Assembly: GCF_001413925.1 (NCBI RefSeq) | Contig: NZ_LBMJ01000001.1 | Coordinates: forward strand, 620,001 to 684,000 | Reading direction: 5' to 3' | Length of the DNA stretch: 64,000 bases | Origin: Nonlabens sp. YIK11 | GTDB lineage: Bacteria > Bacteroidota > Bacteroidia > Flavobacteriales > Flavobacteriaceae | Shown: in pieces, positions 18,177 through 27,350 of the stretch | Numbering within the stretch: the first letter of the stretch is position 1 | Layout: every line of letters starts with the position of its first letter | Notes under the pieces: generated by a model | The model's database searches: none | What the model was told of the DNA's origin: nothing | What the model saw: the letters and a program-made list of their open reading frames with translations, nothing else | Program-made: the position numbers and the translations under genes

Positions 18177-21100
18177 ATGAAGTGGAAGCTACTTTTTTTA
18201 TTCTTTGCAGGTAGCTGGCTGGCGCATACCCAGGAATATTCTGGCGTGATAAAAAAGAGGTTGGTGGTTAGCGATACGATTGCCTTTCATGAGATAAGTG
18301 TCAACCCTAACTTTATCAGAATCAAGGACAAGACAGGAAGGCCTATTGACACGACATCTTATCGCGTTGATTATTCCAACGCCTTGATCATTGTAAAGAA
18401 TGCGACCGCAATAGCCACAGACAGTATTGATGTCCAGTATTTGCCACTGGACAATTTGCTTACCAGATCTTATAAACTATACGACACATCCATCATTTTA
18501 GGAGAAAACAGCCGACAGGAGCAACTCGTGGCATTGAAAAAGCCAACTTATAAACCCACGTTTATTCCGTTTGATGGTTTACAGGTTTCAGGTAGTATAA
18601 CTCGTGGTATAAGAGTAGGAAACAACCAAAACAGCGTGGTAGATTCTGAGCTCGATTTGCGCATCACAGGACAGTTATCTGAAAAAGTGTCTCTGCGCGC
18701 TTCCATCCAGGACGCTAATGTGCCTCAAACCCAAAACGGTTATGCCCAACGCCTCGATGAATTTGACCAAATTTTCATAGAACTATTTAGCGACAATTGG
18801 AACATACGAGCTGGCGATGTGGACCTTCAACAAACCGACTATCAGTTCAATAACTTCACAAAACGGGTTCAGGGAATTGCGGGACAAATCAAATTTGATG
18901 GTGATGAGTCCAGCGGTTATGCCGGTGCGGCTGGAGCTTTGGTTCGCGGTACCTTTAATACCAGTCGGTTTACGGGTCAAGAAGGTAATCAAGGTCCCTA
19001 CAAATTGGTAGGTCAACAAGGCGAGTTGTTTATTCTGGTGATTTCGGGTAGTGAACGGGTTTTTGTGAATGGTGTATTGCTTACTCGTGGTGAAAATGCA
19101 GATTACATCATCGATTACAATGCCGGCGAGGTGCGCTTTAACCCGACCTTTCCCATCACGAGCGAGATGCGTATTTCTATTGAATATCAATACAGCGAAC
19201 GCAATTTCACCAGATTTATAGGCTATGCTACCGGCGGTTTTCAAAGCGAAAGGCTCAAAATCGACACCTATGCCTACACAGAAAGTGATGCCAAAAACCA
19301 ACCCTTACAGCAAGATTTGAATGAGGATCAAGTGAATATTCTTGCCGCTGCCGGCGATGATCCCAATCAAGCGATCGCGCCCAGCGCTGTAAGGGCAGAC
19401 TTTTCTGAAAACCGAATCCAATACGCACGTCAAGTGATTAATGGCGTGCCTAGATTTGTCTTTTCACAGGATCCGCAGGCAGAATTGTTTAATGTGCGGT
19501 TTAGTTTTGTGGGTGATAATCAGGGAAATTATGTGCTTATCGACAGTCAGGCGATCTCTAACATCTATGAATATCGAGAGCCCGCCAATGGTGTCCCGCA
19601 AGGTAGTTTTGAACCCGTTATACAGCTGTTTGCTCCAGAGACTTTGACCATTGCAGGCCTCAAAGCGCAATACCAACTCGCAAACACGACAAAGATCAAT
19701 ACAGAGGTGGCCGCAAGCAATAATGACTTGAACCGATTTTCTGCCATTGATGATAACAATAACACTGGTGTTGCCGCAAAACTTGGAGTGGAGCAAGTGC
19801 TGTTCCAGCAGGATTCTACACAGACGTTAAAGATTCTGGCAAATACTGATTTTATCCAGTCCGACTTCCGCAACGTCGAGCGCGTTTACAACATCGAGTT
19901 CAATCGCGACTGGAACCTGGACAGCACCGTTGGCGACCAATTATTTACGAATGCTGGGATCAACTATGTGCGCGACACGACCATCACGGCAAATTACACC
20001 TTTCAGCATCTGGAGTTTTCTGACCGCTACAATGGTAATCGACACAATGTGGCTGGTCGTTTGCAGGGTGATGGATGGTTATCTCGCTTTCGCGGAAGCG
20101 TACTCTCCACCAACTCTACCACACAACAATCTACATTTAATAGGGCAGATGCCTCGGTTATCAAACGATTCCAAAAGAATTGGGCCGGCGCGCGACTCAA
20201 TCTTGAAGATAACGAGCAGATGGATAAAGTTACTGGGCAGCTCACTGCATTATCGCAACGCTTCACGGAATATGAGGTGTATGCCGGTCGTGGTGATTCC
20301 ACAGCCACTTTTGTGGAAATAGGGTACCGCTATCGAGTCAATGACAGCTTGCGGGCTGGCGATTTGCAGCGTGTGAACCGCAGTAATAATTACTATGTCA
20401 GATCACAGCCCATCAAAGATGAGGTTCAAAACCTGCTGATTTATGCCAATTACAGGGTTCTCAAAAGTGAAGATCCCGCGATTGATAATGAAGTGTCGTT
20501 GAACAGTCGCGTGCTGTACAATCGCAAGCTGTTCAAGAATAAAATCTTATGGAACACGACTTATGAGACTAACAGCGGTACGATCCCACAACAGGATTTC
20601 ACCTATCTGGAAGTCAACCCTGGACAGGGAACTTTTACGTGGATTGATTATAATGGCGACGGCATCCAGGATTTGAATGAATTTGAAGTGGCACAATTCC
20701 AGGACCAGGCGCGATATGTAAGGATCTTGCTGCCCAATCAGATTTTTATACCCATTCACCAAAATAAATTTAGCCAAACCATCACGCTCAATCCTATTTC
20801 CTGGTCTGGTGAAGAAGGGTTGAAAAAAGTGCTTTCGCAGTTTTACAATCAGACCAGTTATTTGATCGATAGGAAGGTTGTGAGAGAAGGCGAGCGCTTT
20901 GATTTGAATCCGTTTGATGACCGTGGCGACCAGTTGGGCTTGAATCTTAGCTTTAGAAACAGTCTGTTTTTCAACCGTGGCAAGCAGCGCTACACGACCA
21001 ACTATACTTATTTAAGTACTACGACAGAAAACCTGCAAAGTATAGGCAGCATCGAGTCAGAACTGGAAAGCCACCAGATCACTTTCCTCCATAAAATAGC

Positions 21101-21584
21101 CGATAGCTGGCTGTTTACTTTTAACGGTCAAACGGGTTTTAACGCCAGCTGCAGTGAGAATTTTGCCAATAGAAATTTTGAGATCGATGAGAATTTATTG
21201 AAGCCACAGATTTCGTATCTATTTGGAGAAAGCAATAGGATTGATGTGTTCTATGAATACCAAAAGAAGGACAACCAGATCAACGATACCGCGACGCTGG
21301 ACCAACAAAACCTGGGCTTGGGCTGGAGCTTAAACAATGGACAGAAGTATGCTATCAATGGCGAGTTGCGTTACGTGAACAACGACTTTACTGGACAAGC
21401 CTTTTCTCCGGTAGGTTTCCAGATGTTGGAAGGACTGCAGGCTGGTCAAAATCTTACTTGGAACCTGCTTGTCCAGAAAAAGGTCACTAATTTTATAGAT
21501 CTCAACCTAAGCTATCAAGGCCGTAATTCTGAAACGGCACGGACAGTACATACCGGCAGCGTGCAGTTGAAAGCTTATTTTTAA
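18177..21584 (+). CDS. Very large outer-membrane beta-barrel-type protein
   Basis: A 1135-residue protein with a signal peptide (MKWKLLFLFFAGSWLAHTQ). It is rich in alternating polar/hydrophobic strands and ends in an aromatic residue (VQLKAYF), as outer-membrane barrels do. The N-terminal 140 residues look like a beta-sandwich (SVNPNFIRIKDKTGRPIDTT). A middle part has SGSITRGIRVGNNQNSVVDS and the segment RVFVNGVLLTRGENADYIID, which resembles repeats seen in SprA-like gliding/secretion proteins. I know no named function. It stands alone, with a terminator downstream. A mutated palindrome (20085-20100) is read as RFRGS within the barrel. Confidence 0.7.
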   Translation: MKWKLLFLFFAGSWLAHTQEYSGVIKKRLVVSDTIAFHEISVNPNFIRIKDKTGRPIDTTSYRVDYSNALIIVKNATAIATDSIDVQYLPLDNLLTRSYKLYDTSIILGENSRQEQLVALKKPTYKPTFIPFDGLQVSGSITRGIRVGNNQNSVVDSELDLRITGQLSEKVSLRASIQDANVPQTQNGYAQRLDEFDQIFIELFSDNWNIRAGDVDLQQTDYQFNNFTKRVQGIAGQIKFDGDESSGYAGAAGALVRGTFNTSRFTGQEGNQGPYKLVGQQGELFILVISGSERVFVNGVLLTRGENADYIIDYNAGEVRFNPTFPITSEMRISIEYQYSERNFTRFIGYATGGFQSERLKIDTYAYTESDAKNQPLQQDLNEDQVNILAAAGDDPNQAIAPSAVRADFSENRIQYARQVINGVPRFVFSQDPQAELFNVRFSFVGDNQGNYVLIDSQAISNIYEYREPANGVPQGSFEPVIQLFAPETLTIAGLKAQYQLANTTKINTEVAASNNDLNRFSAIDDNNNTGVAAKLGVEQVLFQQDSTQTLKILANTDFIQSDFRNVERVYNIEFNRDWNLDSTVGDQLFTNAGINYVRDTTITANYTFQHLEFSDRYNGNRHNVAGRLQGDGWLSRFRGSVLSTNSTTQQSTFNRADASVIKRFQKNWAGARLNLEDNEQMDKVTGQLTALSQRFTEYEVYAGRGDSTATFVEIGYRYRVNDSLRAGDLQRVNRSNNYYVRSQPIKDEVQNLLIYANYRVLKSEDPAIDNEVSLNSRVLYNRKLFKNKILWNTTYETNSGTIPQQDFTYLEVNPGQGTFTWIDYNGDGIQDLNEFEVAQFQDQARYVRILLPNQIFIPIHQNKFSQTITLNPISWSGEEGLKKVLSQFYNQTSYLIDRKVVREGERFDLNPFDDRGDQLGLNLSFRNSLFFNRGKQRYTTNYTYLSTTTENLQSIGSIESELESHQITFLHKIADSWLFTFNGQTGFNASCSENFANRNFEIDENLLKPQISYLFGESNRIDVFYEYQKKDNQINDTATLDQQNLGLGWSLNNGQKYAINGELRYVNNDFTGQAFSPVGFQMLEGLQAGQNLTWNLLVQKKVTNFIDLNLSYQGRNSETARTVHTGSVQLKAYF
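20085..20100. repeat. Palindrome copy 8 (one mismatch)
   Basis: Inside the large barrel gene; CGCTTTCGCGGAAGCG, read as RFRGS. Same variant as copy 16. Confidence 0.9.
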
Positions 21585-21633
21585 TTATTTGCTCATAGAT
21601 CTGGACAGATCCAAGTGCAAACATTTATAAAAC

Positions 21634-21665
21634 AAAAAGGGTAAACTTCAAGTTTACCCTTTTTT
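21634..21665. terminator. Bidirectional terminator between the barrel gene and glyS
   Basis: A 13-bp stem (AAAAAGGGTAAAC / GTTTACCCTTTTT) around a TTCAA loop, with A-run and T-run on its two sides, lies between two convergent genes. It can stop transcription in both directions. Confidence 0.85.
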
Positions 21666-21689
21666 GAATCGTTTAATATGTGATAACGA

Positions 21690-23234
21690 TTATATCTTTC
21701 TCAACCACTCACTCATGGCCACACGCTTTTCTAGATAAGTTTTCAAATCTTTAATGGCAATGCGTTCTTGGGTCATGGTATCGCGATCGCGCACGGTTAC
21801 GGCTTGATCTTCTTTAGTATCGTGGTCAATGGTTACACAAAATGGTGTCCCGTTAGCATCCTGGCGTCTGTAGCGGCGTCCTATGGCGTCTTTTTCATCA
21901 TACTGGACTTTCATGGACCATTTGAGATCGTTGATGATTTCTTCAGCGATTTCTGGTAATCCGTCTTTTTTGAGTAATGGTAGAATCGCAGCTTTTACCG
22001 GTGCTAATACCGCTGGAATTTTCAGAACGGTACGTTCAGATCCATCTTCTAGGGTTTCCTCAACTAATGCAGTAGAGAACACCGCCAAGAACATTCTATC
22101 CAATCCAATGGATGTCTCGATCACATAAGGAACGTAGTTCTTGTTCTCTTCATGATCAAAGAACTGTAATTTTTTACCACTGTACTCTTCATGAGCCTTG
22201 AGGTCAAAGTCTGTTCTGGAGTGGATTCCTTCCAGTTCCTTGAAGCCAAATGGGAAATTGAACTCAATATCTGTCGCCGCATTAGCATAATGCGCTAGCT
22301 TTTCATGGTCGTGAAAACGATAATTATCTGCTCCCAAACCTAGTGAGCTGTGCCACGCCATACGCTTCTCTTTCCATACTTCAAACCATTCCAGTTCCGT
22401 GCCTGGTTTGACAAAGTATTGCATTTCCATCTGCTCAAATTCTCGCTGACGGAATATAAACTGTCTCGCAACTATCTCATTTCTAAATGCTTTACCGGTC
22501 TGCGCAATCCCAAACGGAATCTTCATACGTCCCGATTTTTGAACGTTTAGGAAGTTCACAAAAATACCTTGAGCTGTTTCTGGACGTAAATACAAATCAG
22601 TCGCTGTGTCTGCACTGGCACCTATCTTAGTCCCGAACATCAAATTGAACTGACGTACATCAGTCCAGTTCTTAGAACCCGTATCTGGATCTGCGATTTC
22701 CAATTCTTCAATCAATGCCTTTACACCGGCAAGATCTTCGGCCTGTAGCAATTTTGCGAGGCGCTCTACCGGTTCTTTGGATTTTTTCAGGTAACCTACC
22801 ACACGAGGATTGGTCTCGCTGTAGAGCTTTGCGTCAAAGTCTTCACCAAATCTATTGGCTGCTTTCTCGATCTCCTTATTCGCTTTTTGCAAGTGCTTCT
22901 CGCAATAATCCTCGATAAGTACATCGGCGCGATAGCGTTTTTTGGAATCTTTATTGTCGATCAATGGATCGTTAAAGGCATCCACGTGACCAGAAGCTTT
23001 CCAGGTTGTGGGATGCATAAAGATGGCTGCATCGATCCCAACGATATCCTGGTTGAGCTGCGTCATGGCCTGCCACCAGTACTCACGTATATTTTTCTTT
23101 AACTCGGCTCCATTCTGGCCGTAGTCGTAGACAGCCTGCAAGCCGTCATAGATCTCACTGGATTGGAATACATAACCGTACTCCTTTGCGTGTGAGAGTA
23201 CCTTTTTGAACTGATCTTGATCGTTGTTTGCCAT
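21690..23234 (-). CDS. glyS: Glycyl-tRNA synthetase, dimeric type
   Basis: A 514-residue class II synthetase that charges tRNA-Gly. The ATG at 23234 (MANNDQDQFKKVL) is chosen over a TTG three codons upstream. The catalytic core shows YGYVFQSSEIYDGLQAVYDYG, then DADLYLRPE-type motif-2 surroundings (YLRPETAQGIFVNF, RNEIVARQFIFRQREFEQ) and motif 3 (VIETSIGLDRMFLAVF). The anticodon-binding domain follows (APVKAAILPLLKKDG). Length fits the single-chain (alpha2) form found in Bacteroidetes rather than the alpha/beta form. The gene has its own -7 box. Confidence 0.96.
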   Translation of the reverse strand: MANNDQDQFKKVLSHAKEYGYVFQSSEIYDGLQAVYDYGQNGAELKKNIREYWWQAMTQLNQDIVGIDAAIFMHPTTWKASGHVDAFNDPLIDNKDSKKRYRADVLIEDYCEKHLQKANKEIEKAANRFGEDFDAKLYSETNPRVVGYLKKSKEPVERLAKLLQAEDLAGVKALIEELEIADPDTGSKNWTDVRQFNLMFGTKIGASADTATDLYLRPETAQGIFVNFLNVQKSGRMKIPFGIAQTGKAFRNEIVARQFIFRQREFEQMEMQYFVKPGTELEWFEVWKEKRMAWHSSLGLGADNYRFHDHEKLAHYANAATDIEFNFPFGFKELEGIHSRTDFDLKAHEEYSGKKLQFFDHEENKNYVPYVIETSIGLDRMFLAVFSTALVEETLEDGSERTVLKIPAVLAPVKAAILPLLKKDGLPEIAEEIINDLKWSMKVQYDEKDAIGRRYRRQDANGTPFCVTIDHDTKEDQAVTVRDRDTMTQERIAIKDLKTYLEKRVAMSEWLRKI

Positions 23235-23240
23235 AGCTGG

Positions 23241-23248
23241 CAAAGTTA
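23241..23248 (-). promoter_or_regulatory. -7 box TAACTTTG upstream of glyS
   Basis: On the minus strand this reads TAACTTTG, a match to TAnnTTTG, ending seven bases before the glyS start codon. This gives a very short leader. No -33 TTG was seen at the usual distance. Confidence 0.45.
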
Positions 23249-23288
23249 AAAAAAGGCTTGGATTGAAGTAGTTGGATGAGAATTATTT

Positions 23289-23304
23289 CGCTTTCGCGAA
23301 AGCG
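23289..23304. repeat. Palindrome copy 9 (exact, intergenic)
   Basis: Between glyS and the coiled-coil gene; extends to the 20-bp form. Confidence 0.95.
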
Positions 23305-23339
23305 AAAACATCAACCGCACTCTTTTTTACTTAGAAAAT

Positions 23340-24221
23340 CTATCTAAAAACAACCTCACTGCTCGATACGCGCACAGGTCCATTGAAGAGGTTGACGCGA
23401 TAGGAACCTTTGGTAATTTTATCGACATCTGCCTCTACCAGCTCACAAATGTCCAGTTCTTTACCTTGATAATTGAACTCTACAATTTTGGAATAGGTAA
23501 GTGTTTGCGTTTCAAAGCTTACGGTTTTAGTCACGCCCATCACGTTGTTTTCTGGGTTGATGACCTGCAGGTAGAATTTGTTGACACCTTTTGGCGCAAG
23601 GCCGTTTTCTGGTAAGGTGAAACACACTTTTAAATCGTCCACGCGGCTGGCCTTATCGTTCACGATTTGTCGTCCAGATCTTCTTATGATGACGCCTTCC
23701 ATGGTGAAATTGGTAGGAATGAGTGTGGCTGCTTTCTCTACTTCTTTGCTCAGGGAATTGACCGTTTCAGTTTGCAGCTCTGCTTTAATGATCTCTTGAT
23801 TGAGCGCTGCCAGTGTGCTGTCATTGATACGCACGAGATAGTTGTTGCTTTTTTCAAGATCTGCAATGCGGTTGTTGAGTTTGACACGCTCTTCTTTGAT
23901 GCGACTCAATTCCTGGCGCAAACGGGACATAACTGCCACGCTGCCTTCAAGATTGATCACGCTGTCTCGCAACCTTGTGATGCGTTGTCTGGCATCGATC
24001 AGGTCGTTGCTTAGCATGTTGCCTTTTTCAATTTCGGCAGTGTATTCCAGAGAGATGTTCTTGAGTTCTTCTTCAATGCGCTCCTTTTCCTGGGTAAGGC
24101 TGCCTTTGATTTCTTCATTCTCTTGGTATGTGGTGTAGGACCAGTAGGCGAGAAGGACGAGTAGCAGTACAATGACTGCAAAAAATATCTTGAGAAAACG
24201 ATTGTCTTGGGTAGATGCCAT
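23340..24221 (-). CDS. Membrane-anchored coiled-coil protein
   Basis: A 293-residue protein. One N-terminal membrane helix (residues about 10-28, IFFAVIVLLLVLLAYWSY) is followed by a long heptad-rich coiled coil (about 35-160, with many Glu, Lys, Arg and Leu). A C-terminal beta-type domain (about 165-293) contains RRSGRQIVNDKASRVDDLKV and KGSYRVNLFNGPV. It is probably anchored in the inner membrane with the bulk in the periplasm. Relatives in Flavobacteria often carry vague names such as chromosome partitioning protein; the sequence gives no support for that. Function unknown. Confidence 0.65.
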   Translation of the reverse strand: MASTQDNRFLKIFFAVIVLLLVLLAYWSYTTYQENEEIKGSLTQEKERIEEELKNISLEYTAEIEKGNMLSNDLIDARQRITRLRDSVINLEGSVAVMSRLRQELSRIKEERVKLNNRIADLEKSNNYLVRINDSTLAALNQEIIKAELQTETVNSLSKEVEKAATLIPTNFTMEGVIIRRSGRQIVNDKASRVDDLKVCFTLPENGLAPKGVNKFYLQVINPENNVMGVTKTVSFETQTLTYSKIVEFNYQGKELDICELVEADVDKITKGSYRVNLFNGPVRVSSSEVVFR

Positions 24222-24260
24222 GAGCTTGTTTATCTTTAGTGTGCTAAGCTATTAATTTTT

Positions 24261-24947
24261 ATGCAGTCGTTAGTTCGGGATTTTGTTAATCTATTGTACC
24301 CAGAAACCTGTACGGGCTGCGATATATCACTATCTGCCGGTGAAGAAACCTTGTGCACGCGTTGCCGCATGCTTTTGCCGGTCGCTTACCACGACTTGAT
24401 TCAAAACGACAAAATGCGGGAATTGTTTTATGCACGCATCCCTTTATTACACCTTACGAGCCTTCTATACTATGAAAAGATAGGCACGGTTCAACGGTTG
24501 ATCCATGCCTTGAAGTACCAAAAACAGGAACACATAGGCACGTTTATGGGTAAATGGCTGGGCAGCCTACTGGCGACTGATCCGCGATTTGCAGACGTGG
24601 ACCTGGTAGTTGCCGTACCGGTGCATCCCAAAAGGTTGCGTGAAAGAGGTTATAATCAGGTGACAAAGTTTGGTCAATGTATTGCAGATGAGTTGGGAGT
24701 TCGCTTTCGCGAAAGCGTGCTTACCAAAAACCGCAACACCATCAAACAAGCACAATTGGACCAGAGACATCGCAGTGACGAGACCCAATCACCCTATGCC
24801 ATCGCTGAAGAAATCCCAGAAAACCAGCACGTTTTACTAGTCGACGACGTGGTCACCACGGGAACGACCTTGACCTTGTGTGCACGTGAATTGCTTAAAA
24901 TTAAGGGCACGCGCATTTCTATGGCGACTATGGGAATATCAGTATAA
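24261..24947 (+). CDS. comF: ComF family phosphoribosyltransferase-like protein
   Basis: A 228-residue protein. The N-terminus has a zinc-ribbon pair (CTGC near residue 14 and CTRC near 30). The C-terminal half is a PRTase-type domain with VAVPVHPKRLRERGYNQ and the PRPP-loop HVLLVDDVVTTGTTL. ComF proteins are needed for DNA uptake in naturally competent bacteria; the precise biochemical step is unclear. It diverges from the coiled-coil gene. A palindrome copy (24702-24717) is translated as RFRES inside the PRTase domain. Given the repeated palindrome in this genome, the presence of a competence gene is worth noting. Confidence 0.88.
   Translation: MQSLVRDFVNLLYPETCTGCDISLSAGEETLCTRCRMLLPVAYHDLIQNDKMRELFYARIPLLHLTSLLYYEKIGTVQRLIHALKYQKQEHIGTFMGKWLGSLLATDPRFADVDLVVAVPVHPKRLRERGYNQVTKFGQCIADELGVRFRESVLTKNRNTIKQAQLDQRHRSDETQSPYAIAEEIPENQHVLLVDDVVTTGTTLTLCARELLKIKGTRISMATMGISV
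24702..24717. repeat. Palindrome copy 10 (exact)
   Basis: Inside comF, read as RFRES. Confidence 0.95.
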
Positions 24948-24971
24948 AATATCTGTTAACTTGCGAGCGTT

Positions 24972-26582
24972 TTGAAAATTGTGAGAAAGAAATACAGCCA
25001 TTACTTGTGGACCATTGCCATCGCCATTTTACTGGTTCAGTGTGCCAAACGCGGATCGCCCAGCGGTGGTCCTATTGACGAGACGCCGCCAGAGATCCTG
25101 CGTGCTTTTCCAGATAATTACACGGTCAATTTTACGAACCAGAAGATTGAAATCACGTTTGATGAATATATCAAACTGAAGGATTTACAAAAGCAACTGG
25201 TCATTTCGCCACCGCTCAAGAATCGTCCTTTGATACGACCTCAAGGTGGTGTGTCCAAAAAATTAACGATCGAGATTACAGATACTTTGCTGGAGAATAC
25301 GACTTATGTTCTCAATTTCGGCCAGAGTATCGTTGATAATACAGAAGGTAATCCGTATCCATTTTTCAAATATGTTTTTAGTACGGGAAGCTACATTGAC
25401 TCCTTAAAATTGAGTGGAAGCATTAGTGATGCGCTTAATAACAAGGCAGATGATTTTGTCAACGTCATGTTGTACGAAGTGGATAGTGCCTATACAGATT
25501 CTGTTATTTATAAAGAAACGCCTAGGTATGTCGTGAATACGCTGGACAGTCTCACCACTTTTACCATGGAAAATTTAAAAGCAGGTACCTATAGGCTGGT
25601 AGCGCTTAAGGAAAAATCCAGTAATTTAAAATTTGATCCGCAAGGAGATAAGATAGGGTTCATTAGCGAACCTATCACCGTACCAACTGATGAGACCTAT
25701 AATATCCAGATGTATGAGCCCATTCAGGATAAAGCATTGAGACGTGCCACTCACGTGGGACAGAGCCGTATACAAATAGGTTATTATGGAGAGCTGGACA
25801 GCCTGAATGTTGAACCACTGGATAAGTCGTTAATTAGTGAAAGCAGAATCACAAAACTTGAAAAAACAGACACTTTAGAATACTGGTATAAACCAATAAT
25901 TGAGCAGGACAGTCTGGTATTACTGGCATCCTATGGTAGTTTTCAGGACACGTTAACGGCTAGATTGAAAGAAAATCTGGACGTGGACAGCCTTTCCGTT
26001 CAAAAGTATGGTCAGTTTAAATTGAGCTCGCCATTACAATTAAATGCCAACACGCCTATTGTAGATATCAACCCATTGTTGATGGACTTGATCGATAAGG
26101 ATTCGGTTCCGCAGGATTTTGGGATACGATTGGATTCCCTTAAAAACGTAATGACGTATTCCTTTAATGTCCAGCCAGAGCAACGTTATAATTTGAGATT
26201 GCTTCCAGGCGCGGTCACTGATTTTTATGGCTATACCAACGATACCATAACGAGCGTGTACACGACTAAGGCGGCATCAGATCTTGGGAATATTCCTGTC
26301 ACATTAGAAGGTGGCTCGCAATTTCCCGTAATCATACAAATCGTCACAGAAAAGCTGGATGTCGTAGCCTCCATAACGGCATCAAAGAACGACACCTATA
26401 ACTTTGAATACCTAGACCCCAACAATTATTACATAAGAGTCATCTATGATAGTAACAATAATGGACGCTACGATCCAGGTAACTGGCTGTTAAATCGGCA
26501 ACCTGAGAAAGTCGTGTACTATCCAGAGTTGATACCATTACAGGCGAATTGGGATTATATCACTACGGTCAAGCTAGAGTAA
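24972..26582 (+). CDS. Ig-like domain lipoprotein
   Basis: A 536-residue lipoprotein with a TTG start (no ATG fits), signal segment HYLWTIAIAILLVQC and lipid-accepting Cys24. The N-terminal domain (about 35-135), PSGGPIDETPPEILRAFPDN followed by LNFGQSIVDNTEGNP, is a Big_5/SbsA-type Ig-like fold widespread in Bacteroidetes lipoproteins. The C-terminus has IRVIYDSNNNGRYDPGNWL, a calcium-loop-like motif. It is probably an outer-membrane-anchored protein of unknown role. It overlaps the convergent omega-amidase gene by 14 bp. Confidence 0.75.
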   Translation: MKIVRKKYSHYLWTIAIAILLVQCAKRGSPSGGPIDETPPEILRAFPDNYTVNFTNQKIEITFDEYIKLKDLQKQLVISPPLKNRPLIRPQGGVSKKLTIEITDTLLENTTYVLNFGQSIVDNTEGNPYPFFKYVFSTGSYIDSLKLSGSISDALNNKADDFVNVMLYEVDSAYTDSVIYKETPRYVVNTLDSLTTFTMENLKAGTYRLVALKEKSSNLKFDPQGDKIGFISEPITVPTDETYNIQMYEPIQDKALRRATHVGQSRIQIGYYGELDSLNVEPLDKSLISESRITKLEKTDTLEYWYKPIIEQDSLVLLASYGSFQDTLTARLKENLDVDSLSVQKYGQFKLSSPLQLNANTPIVDINPLLMDLIDKDSVPQDFGIRLDSLKNVMTYSFNVQPEQRYNLRLLPGAVTDFYGYTNDTITSVYTTKAASDLGNIPVTLEGGSQFPVIIQIVTEKLDVVASITASKNDTYNFEYLDPNNYYIRVIYDSNNNGRYDPGNWLLNRQPEKVVYYPELIPLQANWDYITTVKLE

Positions 26583-27345
26583 AGCCATCACGATCTTCTA
26601 AGAATCTTAGTTTATTACGATTGTAATGAATGTTTTCCTTGTCCAATTCGACGGTTTTAACGTCTTCGGTTTCCCAAGGATGTTCCAATAATTCATGACC
26701 CAATACATCATAAACCTGAGAATGACCGCTGTAGTCCATACCGGTACCGTCGGTTCCTACTCGATTGACACCTATGCAATAGGCCATGTTTTCTATCGCA
26801 CGTGCTTTCAATAAAGCATCCCAAGCGTTCACTCTTGGTACGGGCCAGTTAGCCACATAAAGCAGAACATCATAATCCTGTACATTACGAGCAAAAACCG
26901 GAAACCTCAAATCATAACAAATCTGCAGGTTAAATTTCCATTCTTTATAGGTTGCGATGACCGGTTTTTGACCAGCGTCAAAGACTTCATGTTCACCAGC
27001 TAGAGTGAACGTATGCCTCTTGTCGTACAGCGTGAAATCACCATCGGGTTTCATAAAAACACCTCGGTTACAATAACCACCATTGTCTTTTACGAACATG
27101 ACACTACCATAAATAGCAAAGTCGCCAGCCATGGCGTGGTCTTTAAACCAGTCATAGATGGAATAGGAGTGCGCTAGATCTTTTGGTTTCATGGAAAAAC
27201 CTGTCGTAAACATCTCAGGTAAAATCAAAAGATCTGTTTTTCCATAAAGCGCCTTTAGTTTCTGATCAAAAGCGTTGAGGTTAGCTTCTGGATTTTCCCA
27301 GATCAATGAAGTTTGGATCAGAGATACTTTTAGTTTTTCAGACAT
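26569..27345 (-). CDS. Omega-amidase (nitrilase family)
   Basis: A 258-residue nitrilase-fold hydrolase started at the ATG at 27345. The catalytic triad is visible: Glu in LLILPEMFTTGFSM, Lys in LYDKRHTF and Cys in LQICYDLRFPVF. The wording around these residues matches omega-amidases (Nit2/YafV), which hydrolyse 2-oxoglutaramate or 2-oxosuccinamate to 2-oxo acids and ammonia. Its start lies six bases after the stop of the aminotransferase gene. The pairing is meaningful: glutamine-using transaminases make 2-oxoglutaramate, and omega-amidase removes it, pulling the transamination forward. Confidence 0.87.
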   Translation of the reverse strand: MSEKLKVSLIQTSLIWENPEANLNAFDQKLKALYGKTDLLILPEMFTTGFSMKPKDLAHSYSIYDWFKDHAMAGDFAIYGSVMFVKDNGGYCNRGVFMKPDGDFTLYDKRHTFTLAGEHEVFDAGQKPVIATYKEWKFNLQICYDLRFPVFARNVQDYDVLLYVANWPVPRVNAWDALLKARAIENMAYCIGVNRVGTDGTGMDYSGHSQVYDVLGHELLEHPWETEDVKTVELDKENIHYNRNKLRFLEDRDGFTLA

Positions 27346-27350
27346 AGCTT

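Noticed and set aside
18783..19301. 172-codon minus-strand frame inside the large barrel gene
   Set aside because: It is fully covered by the barrel frame, which has a signal peptide, promoter box and coherent composition; the antisense translation has no recognisable features.
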